From Acetobacteraceae bacterium (GTDB lineage Bacteria; Pseudomonadota; Alphaproteobacteria; Acetobacterales; Acetobacteraceae), in NCBI GenBank assembly GCA_030039695.1, contig JASHVB010000265.1, positions 1 through 5,371 on the forward strand: DNA of 5,371 nt, in the 5' to 3' direction. This document shows, piece after piece, positions 4,613-5,371 of this stretch. The position numbers were made by a program, and so were the translations under genes. The notes under the pieces are model-generated. The model worked only from the letters and a program-made list of their open reading frames with translations, was not told the origin of the DNA and searched no databases. Each line of letters starts with the position of its first letter. The first letter of the stretch is position 1.

Positions 4613-5183
4613 AAAATGAAATCGGTTTCGATCTCTCGAATGCCGAGCGGAGTCCAATTCGCTGCAGCAACAGTTATTCTGTCGTCGATGCGTACCATCA
4701 CCCTTCCAGCACCGGACTTGGTCGGCGGCCAACAGGCGCAGGGTTCGCGACAGCGAGTTAACCGATCTTCAACACATGGTTTCCTGGCTTGAGAAGAGGT
4801 TGTTTGTAGACCGCCTCAGTCACGCGGCATTCGCGTGGCTCGGCACTTCACCAAGTCACTGCCCGCCTTGCCTTCCGGCTCGCCGAGCAATCGAGCCCTC
4901 TACATCGAAGCCAGTTGTGCCGAGATCCTAGGTGTCCCCTGCTCTTCTATTGGCACAGAATGATCCGTATAAAACTAGTTCGTTTTCACTCCAAACCAGT
5001 CGCCAAATGGCTCTCGATCGGGCCGGATGGCGGGATCGGCGATCCGCGACCCGCGTGGATCGTCGGCGAGTCCCGTCGATCTAAGCGATAACGATTGAAC
5101 AATCTTCGGAAGTATTGAAAGGCAGCGCTCGTCACGGCTGGGGTCCTTTCTCTCGGTAGCGGGGAGCGAGCCCGCGACTGGCT
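4613..5183. other. Spacer between the right-edge gene and fcs, no convincing gene
   Basis: No frame here looks like a gene. A 77-codon minus-strand frame (4975-5208) overlaps the end of the right-edge gene and lacks a Shine-Dalgarno site. A plus-strand ATG frame at 4776 (51 codons) also lacks one and has shadow-like composition. Structures seen: inverted repeat GGCTCG/CGAGCC (4877-4882 and 4892-4897, 9-nt loop) without a T-run; AAAAC/GTTTT at 4971-4986 around the palindrome AACTAGTT; and GATTG-AA-CAATC at 5093-5104. The fcs promoter probably lies in the left part, but I cannot point to clear -35 and -10 boxes. Confidence 0.5.
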
Positions 5184-5371
5184 TTACAGCCGGTCGGCCT
5201 GGCGGCACCAGTAATCGAAGGTGCCTTTTACAATATGTGGCTGGAGCAAGTAGTCGTGCGCCTCCCGCGCCAGATCGGCGCGCACGGGCTTGAGCTCGCC
5301 GAACGTTTGCGCGCGAACCTGTATCCGTGCCGCCCGCTCCAGATAGACCGACAGATAAGTCGCCTCCTCGA
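5184..5371 (-). CDS. C-terminal part of an unidentified protein, cut by the window edge
   Basis: The last 61 codons of a minus-strand gene entering from beyond 5371, ending in TAA at 5184-5186. The fragment begins EEATYLSVYLERAARIQVRA and ends in FDYWCRQADRL. Third positions are overwhelmingly G/C and the sequence is a well-formed soluble, mostly alpha-helical tail: a helix at about 1-20, another around residues 29-42 (VRADLAREAHDYLL), and a final aromatic-rich turn. No hydrophobic membrane segment and no motif diagnostic of a family is visible in this part. It lies about 660 bp upstream of fcs on the same strand. It does not resemble the end of the hydroxycinnamoyl-CoA hydratase-lyase as I remember it, so a role in ferulate breakdown cannot be claimed. 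Confidence 0.7.
   Translation of the reverse strand, partial: EEATYLSVYLERAARIQVRAQTFGELKPVRADLAREAHDYLLQPHIVKGTFDYWCRQADRL

Noticed and set aside
4590..4615. Possible sigma-54 promoter (TGG...TTGC) in the fcs leader
   Set aside because: The spacing between the GG and GC elements is one nucleotide too long and the -24 element deviates from TGGCAC.
4526..4732. N-terminal extension of the CoA ligase to a TTG at 4730-4732 (673 residues)
   Set aside because: The extra 69 residues are Cys/Arg/His-rich and unlike the family; AGGAG stands correctly before the ATG at 4525, and the 604-residue protein already has the normal beginning.
4877..4897. GGCTCG/CGAGCC hairpin as an intrinsic terminator of the right-edge gene
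   Set aside because: No T-run follows on either strand and it lies about 290 bp beyond the stop codon.
4975..5208. 77-codon minus-strand frame overlapping the right-edge gene end
   Set aside because: No ribosome binding site and unbiased third positions; the overlapping right-edge frame is clearly the coding one.

Overview
The window is GC-rich chromosomal-type DNA. Every convincing gene lies on the minus strand. Codon use is strongly biased to G/C in third positions, and the proteins have an alphaproteobacterial look; a Bradyrhizobium or Rhodopseudomonas-like member of the Hyphomicrobiales is my best guess. That guess is inference from protein style, not from a marker gene.

Layout, in the minus-strand reading direction (right to left). 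(1) The right edge (5184-5371) holds the last 61 codons of a gene that enters from outside the window; I cannot identify its family. (2) A spacer of about 660 bp (4526-5183) has no convincing gene. It ends in the leader of the next gene, which contains a perfect 9-bp inverted repeat (4568-4612) and a clear Shine-Dalgarno site. (3) The best-identified gene (2711-4525) encodes a 604-residue AMP-forming CoA ligase of the feruloyl-CoA synthase type, with all core adenylation motifs intact. (4) An accessory-looking region (about 1887-2710) has no long gene. It holds one 52-codon candidate ORF, three perfect 10-bp tandem repeats running into a 14-bp palindrome, a perfect DnaA box with a facing half-copy, and several short repeats. 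(5) Two small candidate ORFs (63 and 42 codons) overlap through an ATGA junction and lead into (6) a 256-residue secreted protein of unknown function (735-1505). (7) A 106-residue, three-segment inner-membrane protein follows (225-545). After its stop codon comes a further short coding-like stretch in the same frame (99-215).

How the genes may work together: the CoA ligase would activate ferulate or a related hydroxycinnamate entering from plant lignin breakdown. The usual partners, the hydratase-lyase that makes vanillin and vanillin dehydrogenase, are not visible here. The small ORFs, secreted protein and membrane protein could be cotranscribed, but the gaps of 64 and 189 bp do not prove an operon. 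I see no CRISPR array, tRNA, rRNA, phage gene or intact insertion sequence. Nothing here amounts to a demonstrated new system. The items most worth checking are the fcs leader inverted repeat, the 10-bp repeat cluster near the DnaA box, and the chain of small ORFs.
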